This document shows, in pieces, positions 44,602-52,730 of a stretch of DNA of 64,000 bases; the stretch's first letter is position 1; each line of letters opens with the position of its first letter. The notes beneath the pieces were generated by a model. That model was not told the DNA's origin. It did not search any database and saw only the letters and a program-made list of their open reading frames with translations. The stretch covers positions 2,407,403-2,471,402 of the forward strand of contig NZ_CP051185.1 of NCBI RefSeq assembly GCF_012516315.1, read 5' to 3'. A program made the translations under genes and the position numbers. This stretch comes from Limnospira fusiformis SAG 85.79 (GTDB taxonomy: Bacteria; Cyanobacteriota; Cyanobacteriia; Cyanobacteriales; Microcoleaceae).

Positions 44602-44680
44602 TCTACGGGCGGTTGTGGGGAGTCTGTAAGGAGTCAGAAAAGAGTATTTTTAAAGCCTGTTCTAAATTAGCTGTAATCCT
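44602..44680 (-). repeat. Duplicated plsC tail with promoter, before copy C
   Basis: This repeats the last 26 codons of the plsC-like gene (48811-48888) without the rest of that gene. It is followed by GGGGTATAAT and the ATG of copy C. It therefore travelled with the gene during amplification. Confidence 0.85.
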
Positions 44681-44687
44681 GATAATG

Positions 44688-44713
44688 TTGGGGTAATTAG
44701 TAAATTACCCCAA
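44688..44713. repeat. Palindrome copy 2 of 4
   Basis: Identical arms to 42552-42577, located downstream of copy D on the minus strand and before the plsC tail of copy C. Confidence 0.7.
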
Positions 44714-44734
44714 GGCGGAAATTCCGGTTGATAT

Positions 44735-45253
44735 TTATTCGGGCTGATGGCTTTCTAGCCATACCCGCAAATCATTGATCTCAGAAAAGTCTAGTAATGC
44801 TTCTCCTAACTCCTCTAATGCGGGTAATGGTAACTGATTGATTTGACCGATGACCGTTTCTGGCAAACTGCCTAATCTCCTATTGAGCAGCCGGAAAATT
44901 AAGGTCTTTTCACCTTCAGTTACCCCTTGTTGTAATCCCTGTTGTAATCCCTGTTGTAATCCCTGTTGTAATCCCTGTTGTAATCCTTCTTCTAAACCTT
45001 GTTGTAATCCTTTTTCAAGGGCTTCTTCCCAAATGTCTTGATAAATTACTGATTCTTGCATAATTTCTTGCCTCAACAATCGTTTAATCAACACTTTGTC
45101 TAAGACCAAACCCGCCAGAATCGCTGTGGATGCTGCCACGTTATTTTGGGTTCTCCGGTCAGCGATCGCATCAATTTTAGCTGCTACCTGCTCTAATAAC
45201 TTTTGGCGATCGCCCGTTTTGGCTAGTACCGCAAAAGGTAATAATCCCGGCAC
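44735..45253 (-). pseudogene. DUF4351/Rpn-type gene, N-terminally truncated (array copy D)
   Basis: 172 codons from VPGLLPFAVLAKTGDRQ with seven linker units. The C-terminus is the probable native one (VWLESHQPE). The nuclease domain is missing; its upstream sequence is the recombinant end of copy E. Confidence 0.8.
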
Positions 45254-45287
45254 ATTTATAAACGTATCTACGGATTCTTCCCAGAGT

Positions 45288-46238
45288 CTAATTATCTGAA
45301 ATTGATGGCGAGTTGGAGACTAGCCATACCCGCAAATCATTGATCTCAGAAAAGTCTAGTAATGCTTCTCCTAACTCCTCTAATGCGGGTAATGGTAACT
45401 GATTGATTTGACCGATGACCGTTTCTGGCAAACTGCCTAATCTCCTATTGAGCAGCCGGACAATTAAGGTCTTTTCACCTTCAGTTACCCCTTGTTGTAA
45501 TCCCTGTTGTAATCCCTGTTGTAATCCCTGTTGTAATCCCTGTTGTAATCCCTGTTGTAATCCCTGTTGTAATCCTTCTTCTAAACCTTGTTGTAATCCT
45601 TTTTCAAGGGCTTCTTCCCAAATGTCTTGATAAATTACTGATTCTTGCATAATTTCTTGCCTCAACAATCGTTTAATCAACACTTTGTCTAAGACCAAAC
45701 CCGCCAGAATCGCTGTGGATGCTGCCACGTTATTTTGGGTTCTCCGGTCTGCGATCGCATCAATTTTAGCTGCTACCTGCTCTAATAACTTTTGGCGATC
45801 GCCCGTTTGAGCTAGTACCGCAAAAGGTAATAATCCCGGCACATTTATAAACGTATCTACGGATTCTTCCCAGAGTCTAATTACCTGAAATTGATGGCGA
45901 GTTTGAGCTATTTCTAGCTGGGTTTGGTAGACTAAATCCGAGGAACTTTCCCTTAAATAAATTACCACTTGCTGCATGGAGCATTCTGGGAACCGACGAT
46001 AGACCCGCACCCAATAATCTAACATCCTAAACGGAATAGTTGGGTCCGGTTGGGTCTGAAATTCCAGATGCAGGATGACTCCCTCTGATTTCAGCAAGAT
46101 GAGACTATCAGCCCGAATTGGCTCTAGGGAAAGTTCCGACGGGCTGAGTTCAGTCAGGGGAATGGGTTCTCCCAATAACCACTGGGCTAAATCCGCCGGA
46201 AACGTCTCAGCCAGGAACTTGCAAACATTGTCAAACAT
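45288..46238 (-). CDS. Rpn/DUF4351 PD-(D/E)XK family protein, full length (array copy E)
   Basis: 316 aa from ATG 46238. Its N-terminal nuclease-like domain is identical in sequence to that of copy C. It has the longest linker of the array (nine units: GLQQ, GLEE, GLQQ x7) and the recombinant C-terminus VSNSPSISDN. A TATAAT box lies 6 nt before the ATG, in the plsC-derived tail at 46257-46335. Confidence 0.85.
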   Translation of the reverse strand: MFDNVCKFLAETFPADLAQWLLGEPIPLTELSPSELSLEPIRADSLILLKSEGVILHLEFQTQPDPTIPFRMLDYWVRVYRRFPECSMQQVVIYLRESSSDLVYQTQLEIAQTRHQFQVIRLWEESVDTFINVPGLLPFAVLAQTGDRQKLLEQVAAKIDAIADRRTQNNVAASTAILAGLVLDKVLIKRLLRQEIMQESVIYQDIWEEALEKGLQQGLEEGLQQGLQQGLQQGLQQGLQQGLQQGLQQGVTEGEKTLIVRLLNRRLGSLPETVIGQINQLPLPALEELGEALLDFSEINDLRVWLVSNSPSISDN

Positions 46239-46256
46239 ATTAGTATTATACCCCAA

Positions 46257-46335
46257 TCTACGGGCGGTTGTGGGGAGTCTGTAAGGAGTCAGAAAAGAGT
46301 ATTTTTAAAGCCTGTTCTCAATTAGCTGTAATCGT
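46257..46335 (-). repeat. Duplicated plsC tail with promoter, before copy E
   Basis: Same as 44602-44680, with small changes (for example TCAATTAG for TAAATTAG on the plus strand). Confidence 0.85.
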
Positions 46336-46342
46336 GATCATG

Positions 46343-46368
46343 TTGGGGTAATTAGTAAATTACCCCAA
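46343..46368. repeat. Palindrome copy 3 of 4
   Basis: Identical arms to 42552-42577, downstream of copy F on the minus strand. Confidence 0.7.
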
Positions 46369-46389
46369 GGCGGAAATTCCGGTTGATAT

Positions 46390-47244
46390 TTATTCGGGCT
46401 GATGCCTTTCTAGCCATCCCAACAAATCATCTATCTCCGAAAAGTCTAGTAATGCTTCTCCTAACTCCTCTAATGCGGGTAATGGTAACTGATTGATTTG
46501 ACCGATGACCGTTTCTGGTAAACTGCCTAATCTCCTATTGAGCAGCCGGAAAATTAAGGTCTTTTCACCTTCAGTTACCCCCTGTTGTAATCCCTGTTGT
46601 AATCCTTTTTCAAGGGCTTCTTCCCAAATGTCTTGATAAATTACTGATTCTTGCATAATTTCTTGCCTCAACAATCGTTTAATCAACACTTTGTCTAAGA
46701 CCAAACCCGCCAGAATCGCTGTGGATGCTGCCACGTTATTTTGGGTTCTCCGGTCAGCGATCGCATCAATTTTAGCTGCTACCTGCTCTAATAACTTTTG
46801 GCGATCGCCCGTTTGAGCTAGTACCGCAAAAGGTAATAATCCCGGCACATTTATAAACGTATCTACGGATTCTTCCCAGAGTCTAATTACCTGAAATTGA
46901 TGGCGAGTTTGAGCTATTTCTAGCTGGGTTTGGTAGACTAAATCCGAGGAACTTTCCCTTAAATAAATTACCACTTGCTGCATGGAGCATTCTGGGAACC
47001 GACGATAGACCCGCACCCAATAATCTAACATCCTAAACGGAATAGTTGGGTCCGGTTGGGTCTGAAATTCCAGATGCAGGATGACTCCCTCTGATTTCAG
47101 CAAGATGAGACTATCAGCCCGAATTGGCTCTAGGGAAAGTTCCGACGGGCTGAGTTCAGTCAGGGGAATGGGTTCTCCCAATAACCACTGGGCTAAATCC
47201 GCCGGAAACGTCTCAGCCAGGAACTTGCAAACATTGTCAAACAT
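46390..47244 (-). CDS. Rpn/DUF4351 PD-(D/E)XK family protein, full length with short linker (array copy F)
   Basis: 284 aa from ATG 47244. This is the only full-length copy with a native-looking C-terminus (DDLLGWLERHQPE) and no truncated partner behind it. The linker has just two GLQQ units and lacks the GLEE unit found in copies B-E and H. The Asp and ExQ residues of the nuclease-like domain are intact. Confidence 0.85.
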   Translation of the reverse strand: MFDNVCKFLAETFPADLAQWLLGEPIPLTELSPSELSLEPIRADSLILLKSEGVILHLEFQTQPDPTIPFRMLDYWVRVYRRFPECSMQQVVIYLRESSSDLVYQTQLEIAQTRHQFQVIRLWEESVDTFINVPGLLPFAVLAQTGDRQKLLEQVAAKIDAIADRRTQNNVAASTAILAGLVLDKVLIKRLLRQEIMQESVIYQDIWEEALEKGLQQGLQQGVTEGEKTLIFRLLNRRLGSLPETVIGQINQLPLPALEELGEALLDFSEIDDLLGWLERHQPE

Positions 47245-47262
47245 ATTAGTATTATACCCCAA

Positions 47263-47341
47263 TCTACGGGCGGTTGTGGGGAGTCTGTAAGGAGTCAGAA
47301 AAGAGTATTTTTAAAGCCTGTTCTAAATTAGCTGTAATCCT
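47263..47341 (-). repeat. Duplicated plsC tail with promoter, before copy F
   Basis: Same as 44602-44680. It contains the 26 last codons of the plsC-like gene and the -10-like TATAAT preceding the ATG of copy F. Confidence 0.85.
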
Positions 47342-47348
47342 GATAATG

Positions 47349-47374
47349 TTGGGGTAATTAGTAAATTACCCCAA
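47349..47374. repeat. Palindrome copy 4 of 4
   Basis: Identical arms to 42552-42577, downstream of copy G on the minus strand. Confidence 0.7.
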
Positions 47375-47395
47375 GGCGGAAATTCCGGTTGATAT

Positions 47396-47842
47396 TTATT
47401 CGGGCTGATGGCTTTCTAGCCATCCCAGCAAATCATCTATCTCCGAAAAGTCTAGTAATGCTTCTCCTAACTCCTCTAATGCGGGTAATGGTAACTGATT
47501 GATTTGACCGATGACCGTTTCTGGCAAACTACCTAATCTCCTATTGAGCAGCCGGAAAATTAAGGTCTTTTCACCTTCAGTTACCCCCTGTTGTAATCCT
47601 TTTTCAAGGGCTTCTTCCCAAATGTCTTGATAAATTACTGATTCTTGCATAATTTCTTGCCTCAACAATCGTTTAATCAACACTTTGTCTAAGACCAAAC
47701 CCGCCAGAATCGCTGTGGATGCTGCCACGTTATTTTGGGTTCTCCGGTCTGCGATCGCATCAATTTTAGCTGCTACCTGCTCTAATAACTTTTGGCGATC
47801 GCCCGTTTGAGCTAGTACCGCAAAAGGTAATAATCCCGGCAC
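47396..47842 (-). pseudogene. DUF4351/Rpn-type gene, N-terminally truncated (array copy G)
   Basis: 148 codons, the shortest copy, with a single GLQQ unit and the C-terminus DDLLGWLESHQPE. The nuclease domain is missing. The joint with copy H near 47904 has the same structure as the H-like joints at E/D, C/B and B/A. Confidence 0.8.
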
Positions 47843-47876
47843 ATTTATAAACGTATCTACGGATTCTTCCCAGAGT

Positions 47877-48791
47877 CTAATTATCTGAAATTGATGGCGA
47901 GTTGGAGACTAGCCATACCCGCAAATCATCTATCTCAGAAAAGTCTAGTAATGCTTCTCCTAACTCCTCTAATGCGGGTAATGGTAACTGATTGATTTGA
48001 CCGATGACCGTTTCTGGCAAACTGCCTAATCTCCTATTGAGCAGCCGGAAAATTAAGGTCTTTTCACCTTCAGTTACCCCTTGTTGTAATCCCTGTTGTA
48101 ATCCCTGTTGTAATCCCTGTTGTAATCCTTCTTCTAAACCTTGTTGTAATCCTTTTTCAAGGGCTTCTTCCCAAATGTCTTGATAAATTACTGATTCTTG
48201 CATAATTTCTTGCCTCAACAATCGTTTAATCAACACTTTGTCTAAGACCAAACCCGCCAGAATCGCTGTGGATGCTGCCACGTTATTTTGGGTTCTCCGG
48301 TCAGCGATCGCATCAATTTTAGCTGCTACCTGCTCTAATAACTTTTGGCGATCGCCCGTTTGAGCTAGTACCGCAAAAGGTAATAATCCCGGCACATTTA
48401 TAAACGTATCTACGGATTCTTCCCAGAGTCTAATTACCTGAAATTGATGGCGAGTTTGAGCTATTTCTAGCTGGGTTTGGTAGACTAAATCCGAGGAACT
48501 TTCCCTTAAATAAATTACCACTTGCTGCATGGAGCATTCTGGGAACCGACGATAGACCCGCACCCAATAATCTAACATCCTAAACGGAATAGTTGGGTCC
48601 GGTTGGGTCTGAAATTCCAGATGCAGGATGACTCCCTCTGATTTCAGCAAGATGAGACTATCAGCCCGAATTGGCTCTAGGGAAAGTTCCGACGGGCTGA
48701 GTTCAGTCAGGGGAATGGGTTCTCCCAATAACCACTGGGCTAAATCCGCCGGAAACGTCTCAGCCAGGAACTTGCAAACATTGTCAAACAT
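47877..48791 (-). CDS. Rpn/DUF4351 PD-(D/E)XK family protein, full length (array copy H, next to plsC)
   Basis: 304 aa from ATG 48791. It lies in the ancestral position, directly downstream of the complete plsC-like gene, with 19 nt between the plsC stop and this ATG. The nuclease-like domain and DUF4351 are intact. The linker has six units, and the C-terminus is the recombinant VSNSPSISDN, so even this copy has exchanged its 3' end. Confidence 0.85.
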   Translation of the reverse strand: MFDNVCKFLAETFPADLAQWLLGEPIPLTELSPSELSLEPIRADSLILLKSEGVILHLEFQTQPDPTIPFRMLDYWVRVYRRFPECSMQQVVIYLRESSSDLVYQTQLEIAQTRHQFQVIRLWEESVDTFINVPGLLPFAVLAQTGDRQKLLEQVAAKIDAIADRRTQNNVAASTAILAGLVLDKVLIKRLLRQEIMQESVIYQDIWEEALEKGLQQGLEEGLQQGLQQGLQQGLQQGVTEGEKTLIFRLLNRRLGSLPETVIGQINQLPLPALEELGEALLDFSEIDDLRVWLVSNSPSISDN

Positions 48792-48797
48792 ATTAGT

Positions 48798-48803
48798 ATT
48801 ATA
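48798..48803 (-). promoter_or_regulatory. TATAAT box just before the array genes (leaderless promoter candidate)
   Basis: The minus strand reads GGGGTATAATACTAATATG: a perfect -10 hexamer 6 nt before the ATG, which would place the transcript start at or near the A of the ATG. The same sequence precedes all four full-length copies (ATGs at 44583, 46238, 47244, 48791). No ribosome binding site is visible, consistent with leaderless mRNA. No clear -35 is seen. Confidence 0.5.
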
Positions 48804-48810
48804 CCCCAAT

Positions 48811-49542
48811 CTACGGGCGGTTGTGGGGAGTCTGTAAGGAGTCAGAAAAGAGTATTTTTAAAGCCTGTTCTAAATTAGCTGTAATCCTTTTGGTGGCTGT
48901 TTTTTTTGACTCACCATCTTCTGTGTCAACCGGAATGGGAGCGCCAATGTTTACCTTAACCCGCGTTCCTTTAGAAATGGGAGGTTGTCGATCATAACAA
49001 ATGGCGATGGGAATAATTGGTAACTTGAAATCGGGTTGATTGGCGATCGCTTGTAGTGCAATTCTGGCTACACCTGATTTAATCGGGTGAATTTGATTAT
49101 CTTGAAAAATATGTCCCTCTGGAAACAGTACCAACATTTCCTGATTTTGGAGAAGTTCGACACTATATCTAATGCTGGCGGTTCCTGGATTTTCGCGATT
49201 AACGGGAAATCCTCCCAACTTTTTGACAAACCACCCCTGGAGTCCTTGGGTTTGTTCCCATAAAACCATGTATCGCAAATCCCTCCCCGTAACTGACCTT
49301 CCAGCAACGTAGCCTAAGATAAGGGGGTCCCATCGCGAACGGTGGGTGGGGGCTAAAATTACCGGTCCTTCCCGTGGAATATACTCTTGACCCTCTACTT
49401 CAATTTGTTGAAAATATAGAGGCATGAAAATTCGACCCATCAGCCAGTAAGTGAGGGGGGTTAACCATGGGGAAACCTCGGATTCAAAGGAGTTTGAAGA
49501 GTTGCAACTAGGGGATGTTTGGTTTGACATTAGTATAGACAC
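48811..49542 (-). CDS. plsC: 1-acyl-glycerol-3-phosphate acyltransferase family protein
   Basis: A 243-aa PlsC-like acyltransferase. The catalytic HxxxxD is at 67-72 (HRSRWD), and the substrate motif FPEGHIFQDN follows near 137. A membrane-proximal hydrophobic segment lies near 31-45. It transfers an acyl chain to lysophosphatidic acid in phospholipid and glycolipid synthesis, although exact acceptors differ among paralogues. Its last 26 codons have been copied three times into the array downstream. Confidence 0.88.
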   Translation of the reverse strand: MSILMSNQTSPSCNSSNSFESEVSPWLTPLTYWLMGRIFMPLYFQQIEVEGQEYIPREGPVILAPTHRSRWDPLILGYVAGRSVTGRDLRYMVLWEQTQGLQGWFVKKLGGFPVNRENPGTASIRYSVELLQNQEMLVLFPEGHIFQDNQIHPIKSGVARIALQAIANQPDFKLPIIPIAICYDRQPPISKGTRVKVNIGAPIPVDTEDGESKKTATKRITANLEQALKILFSDSLQTPHNRP

Positions 49543-49689
49543 CTGAAATTTAGCTTTCCTTAATCATAACCCCTCTGAGTTTATTAATAATTATGATAAT
49601 TATGGCGATCGCACTTCCGGTTATGTTATACATATAAAGGTTATCATAAAATGTGATGAGCTATTTAATGGGAAGGATAATTAATTAAA

Positions 49690-50382
49690 ATGCTCAAATT
49701 GGCAATATCGATTGTACTCTGTATTGCACTTGGCTGGGGATTGATGACCCCGGTTAATGCTGCCAATTTATCCGATCGCGATCGCTTACTTAAACAAAAT
49801 ATCTGTGTCTCATTTTTGTGGAAAGTGTGTGATCTACAGGGTGCTGATCTCCGAGAACTTGATCTAACTGGCGCTAACCTAACTAGGGCAAATTTACAAG
49901 GAGCCAATTTACAAAATGCTATATTACAGAAAGCGCGACTAGGTGGAGCCAAATTACAGGGAGCTAATTTACAGGGAGCCAAACTTTTTGAAGCTGACCT
50001 AAATCATGCTAATTTGATGAGTGCTAATCTCAATGATTCGGAACTATTAAAAGCTAATTTAACCTTAGCTAATTTACAGGGCGCTTATCTACAAAGTGCT
50101 AATTTAATCGAAGCTATACTCTGGGGTGCTAACCTAATTGGTGCTGATTTACAGCAGGCTAGTTTACAAAGTGCTAACTTAGAATATGCTAACTTAGCTG
50201 ATAGTAATTTGAGGGAAGCTGACCTGCATAGTTTTTCTTTCCGAGAATTTCAAAAACCTACTAATCTGAGTCATGCTAACTTGGAAGGGGCTAATTTAGT
50301 TAATGCTAATGTGCGGGGTGTTATTTTAGAGGGGACAATTATGCCAGATGGGTCTATTTACCAGGAAAATACAGCCCTATAG
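49690..50382 (+). CDS. Pentapeptide-repeat protein with signal peptide
   Basis: A 230-aa protein. An N-terminal signal (MLKLAISIVLCIALGWGLMTPVNA) is followed by DRDRLLKQNICVSF..CDLQGADL and about 30 A(N/D)LXX pentapeptides to the C-terminus. It should fold as a right-handed quadrilateral beta helix in the periplasm or lumen. Function unknown. It stands alone, facing away from plsC. Confidence 0.9.
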   Translation: MLKLAISIVLCIALGWGLMTPVNAANLSDRDRLLKQNICVSFLWKVCDLQGADLRELDLTGANLTRANLQGANLQNAILQKARLGGAKLQGANLQGAKLFEADLNHANLMSANLNDSELLKANLTLANLQGAYLQSANLIEAILWGANLIGADLQQASLQSANLEYANLADSNLREADLHSFSFREFQKPTNLSHANLEGANLVNANVRGVILEGTIMPDGSIYQENTAL

Positions 50383-50449
50383 ATATTGTTAGTGTTCAGT
50401 TGTTCGGGAGGTGCGTCATAGGTATCTGACGCACCAATTTTCCCTGAGA

Positions 50450-52555
50450 CTAAGCTCTAAGAGCTGGAACTAACCCCGAATGAATCAGTAATGGTTTGGT
50501 ACTAGGTTCTCGTCCTCGGAAAGATTTAAACACCTCCATAGGGTGCAAACTGCCGCCTAGGGCTAATACGGTATGGCGGAATTTTTCCCCAATAGAAACC
50601 ACGGCGGAATCATTATCTAATCCAGCTTCCTCAAAGGCGGCAAAAGCGTCGGCGCTGAGAACTTCCGCCCATTTGTAGCTGTAATATCCGGCGGCATATC
50701 CTCCGGCAAAAATATGACCGAAACTACATAAAAATGCGTCTTCTGGAAGAGGTGGTAAAACGGTGGTTTCAGCAGCAAGACGTTGACGCACATCATTGAC
50801 AGTTTCTTTACCTCCGGGTTGGTAACGGTGGTGTAATTCCAAATCGACCAAGGAAAAATGAATTTGTCGTAACATGGCTGTACCACTCATATAATTGCGG
50901 GAGGCAAGTATTTTTTGGTAATAGTGTTCTGGGAGAGTTTCCCCGGTTTCGTAATGTTTAGCCATCCCAAATAATGTAGAGCGATCATAACACCAGTTTT
51001 CCATAAATTGGCTGGGTAATTCCACGGCATCCCACTCTACATTATTAATACCAGATGCGCCAGGATAATCCACGGTGGTCAGCATATGTTGTAAACCATG
51101 ACCAAATTCGTGGAATAGGGTTTCTACCTCGGAGAAGGTCATTAAACTCGGTTTTCCGTCTACAGGTGGGGTCTGATTGCATTGTAAATAGGCGACGGGA
51201 AGGCGAATTTTAGTGATACCATCTTCGATGATTTTGGCGCGGTTAATGCAGTCAGCCATCCAAGCGCCGCCTCGTTTTTCGGCGGGACGACTGTAGGGGT
51301 CTAGGTAAAAATAGGCGATCGCATTTTTATGTTCATCAGCTACTTGAAAATAGCGGACATCAGGATGCCAAATTGGGGCCAAACCATCGGCGGGCGTAAT
51401 GGTAACATTAAAGATGCGCCGCACCAGTTCAAACAAGCCATCCAGAACTTGATTTAGGGGAAAATAGGGGCGCAGTTCTTCATCTGTATAGGCAAATTTT
51501 TCTGACCTTTGGCGTTCCGACCAAAAGCTAATATCCCAATGTTTCAGATCGGATTTTTCCCCTTGGGATTTAGCATAGGCTTTCAGTTCTTCAAATTCCT
51601 GAACTCCTGCTTCATAGCTAACTGTTCGCAGTTCTTCTAGGAGTTGTTCAACGGCGGCGACATCGGGAGCCATTTTACTGGCTAAACTCAGTTCTGCGTA
51701 ACTAGAAAAACCGAGAATTTCTGCTTTCTCTTTACGCAGTTTTAAAATGCGTTCAATTAAGGGAAAATTGTTGAGTTCTCCCTCGGAGGCGCGACTGATA
51801 TAAGCGCGATATACGGTTTCGCGTAAATCTCGGCGGGTGCTATATTTAAGAAACGGTCCAAAACTGGGAAAGTCTAAAGTAATTCGCCAGGGTCCGTTTT
51901 CTGGGGTGGCGTTTTCTTCCCCGGCTTCTCTGGCTGCTTGGGCTGCTAGACTGAGTAAGCTGGGGGGTAAGCCGTCTATTTCTTCTGGGGTGGTTAGGGT
52001 GAGGCTAAAGGCTTTGGTTGCGTCAATTACTTGGTTAGAAAATTGGGTAGAAAGTTCGGCTAATTCTAGTTCAATAGCGTTAAAGCGATCGCATATTTCT
52101 CCGGTTAATCCTACCCCAGATAATTCCGCATCTCTAATGGTGGCTTCTACAATCCGTTTTTGAGCAGGTTCTAGGGATTCCCAATCGGGTGATTCTGCTA
52201 ACGCTTTAAATGCCTTGTATAGGGGTTGGCTTTGGTTCAGACGGTTGATAAATTGAACCACTTGGGGCTGTACTGTTTGATGGGCTTCTCGCAGTTCTGG
52301 GCTATTTTTAACACCCATCAGATGATTAATTATACCCCAACTCCAGACTAGACGTTCTTGGAGTTCCTGGAGAGGTTCAACTAATCCTGACCAGGTGGGT
52401 TCGGCGTTTTCTTCTAATTTACTAAGGGTGGTTTCTAGTTCCTCTAAAAGTTGGGTGATTCCTGGGACTACATTATCTGTAGTAATATCTGCAAAGGGGG
52501 GAAGTCCTTTTCCGATTAAAAGTGGATTCTGGGTCATAGTGTTATGATTCATCAA
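50450..52555 (-). CDS. M3-family oligopeptidase (oligopeptidase A type)
   Basis: A 701-aa metallopeptidase of the thimet family. The zinc site HEFGH is near residue 480 (LFHEFGHGLQHML), with the third ligand Glu in NVEWDAVELPSQFMENW. N-terminal ...NPLLIGKGLPPFADI and WMADCINRA are typical of PrlC/OpdA. It degrades short peptides in the cytosol, including cleaved signal peptides. Length and motifs are complete. Confidence 0.93.
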   Translation of the reverse strand: MMNHNTMTQNPLLIGKGLPPFADITTDNVVPGITQLLEELETTLSKLEENAEPTWSGLVEPLQELQERLVWSWGIINHLMGVKNSPELREAHQTVQPQVVQFINRLNQSQPLYKAFKALAESPDWESLEPAQKRIVEATIRDAELSGVGLTGEICDRFNAIELELAELSTQFSNQVIDATKAFSLTLTTPEEIDGLPPSLLSLAAQAAREAGEENATPENGPWRITLDFPSFGPFLKYSTRRDLRETVYRAYISRASEGELNNFPLIERILKLRKEKAEILGFSSYAELSLASKMAPDVAAVEQLLEELRTVSYEAGVQEFEELKAYAKSQGEKSDLKHWDISFWSERQRSEKFAYTDEELRPYFPLNQVLDGLFELVRRIFNVTITPADGLAPIWHPDVRYFQVADEHKNAIAYFYLDPYSRPAEKRGGAWMADCINRAKIIEDGITKIRLPVAYLQCNQTPPVDGKPSLMTFSEVETLFHEFGHGLQHMLTTVDYPGASGINNVEWDAVELPSQFMENWCYDRSTLFGMAKHYETGETLPEHYYQKILASRNYMSGTAMLRQIHFSLVDLELHHRYQPGGKETVNDVRQRLAAETTVLPPLPEDAFLCSFGHIFAGGYAAGYYSYKWAEVLSADAFAAFEEAGLDNDSAVVSIGEKFRHTVLALGGSLHPMEVFKSFRGREPSTKPLLIHSGLVPALRA

Positions 52556-52730
52556 TTGACATCAATGCTATCGCTACTTTTGGTATAGCATAATAATATA
52601 ATCTCTGCTTGAATAGTTATCAACTGATAATTAACTATCTGGTTGGGTGGGGCGAGTTGAGTAATGTTGGTGGTGGTGAATTTAATTGACAGTGGAACCC
52701 GACCCTACAGGATTCCTTGATTTGAGGTGG

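Noticed and set aside
43772-45630. Plus-strand frames rich in CCNPCCNP across the array
   Set aside because: They are the antisense reading of the 12-bp GLQQ repeat inside the Rpn/DUF4351 genes, with no start site of their own.
42780-48140. Short repeats resembling a CRISPR array
   Set aside because: The 12-bp units are directly adjacent, with no unique spacers, and lie inside coding frames.
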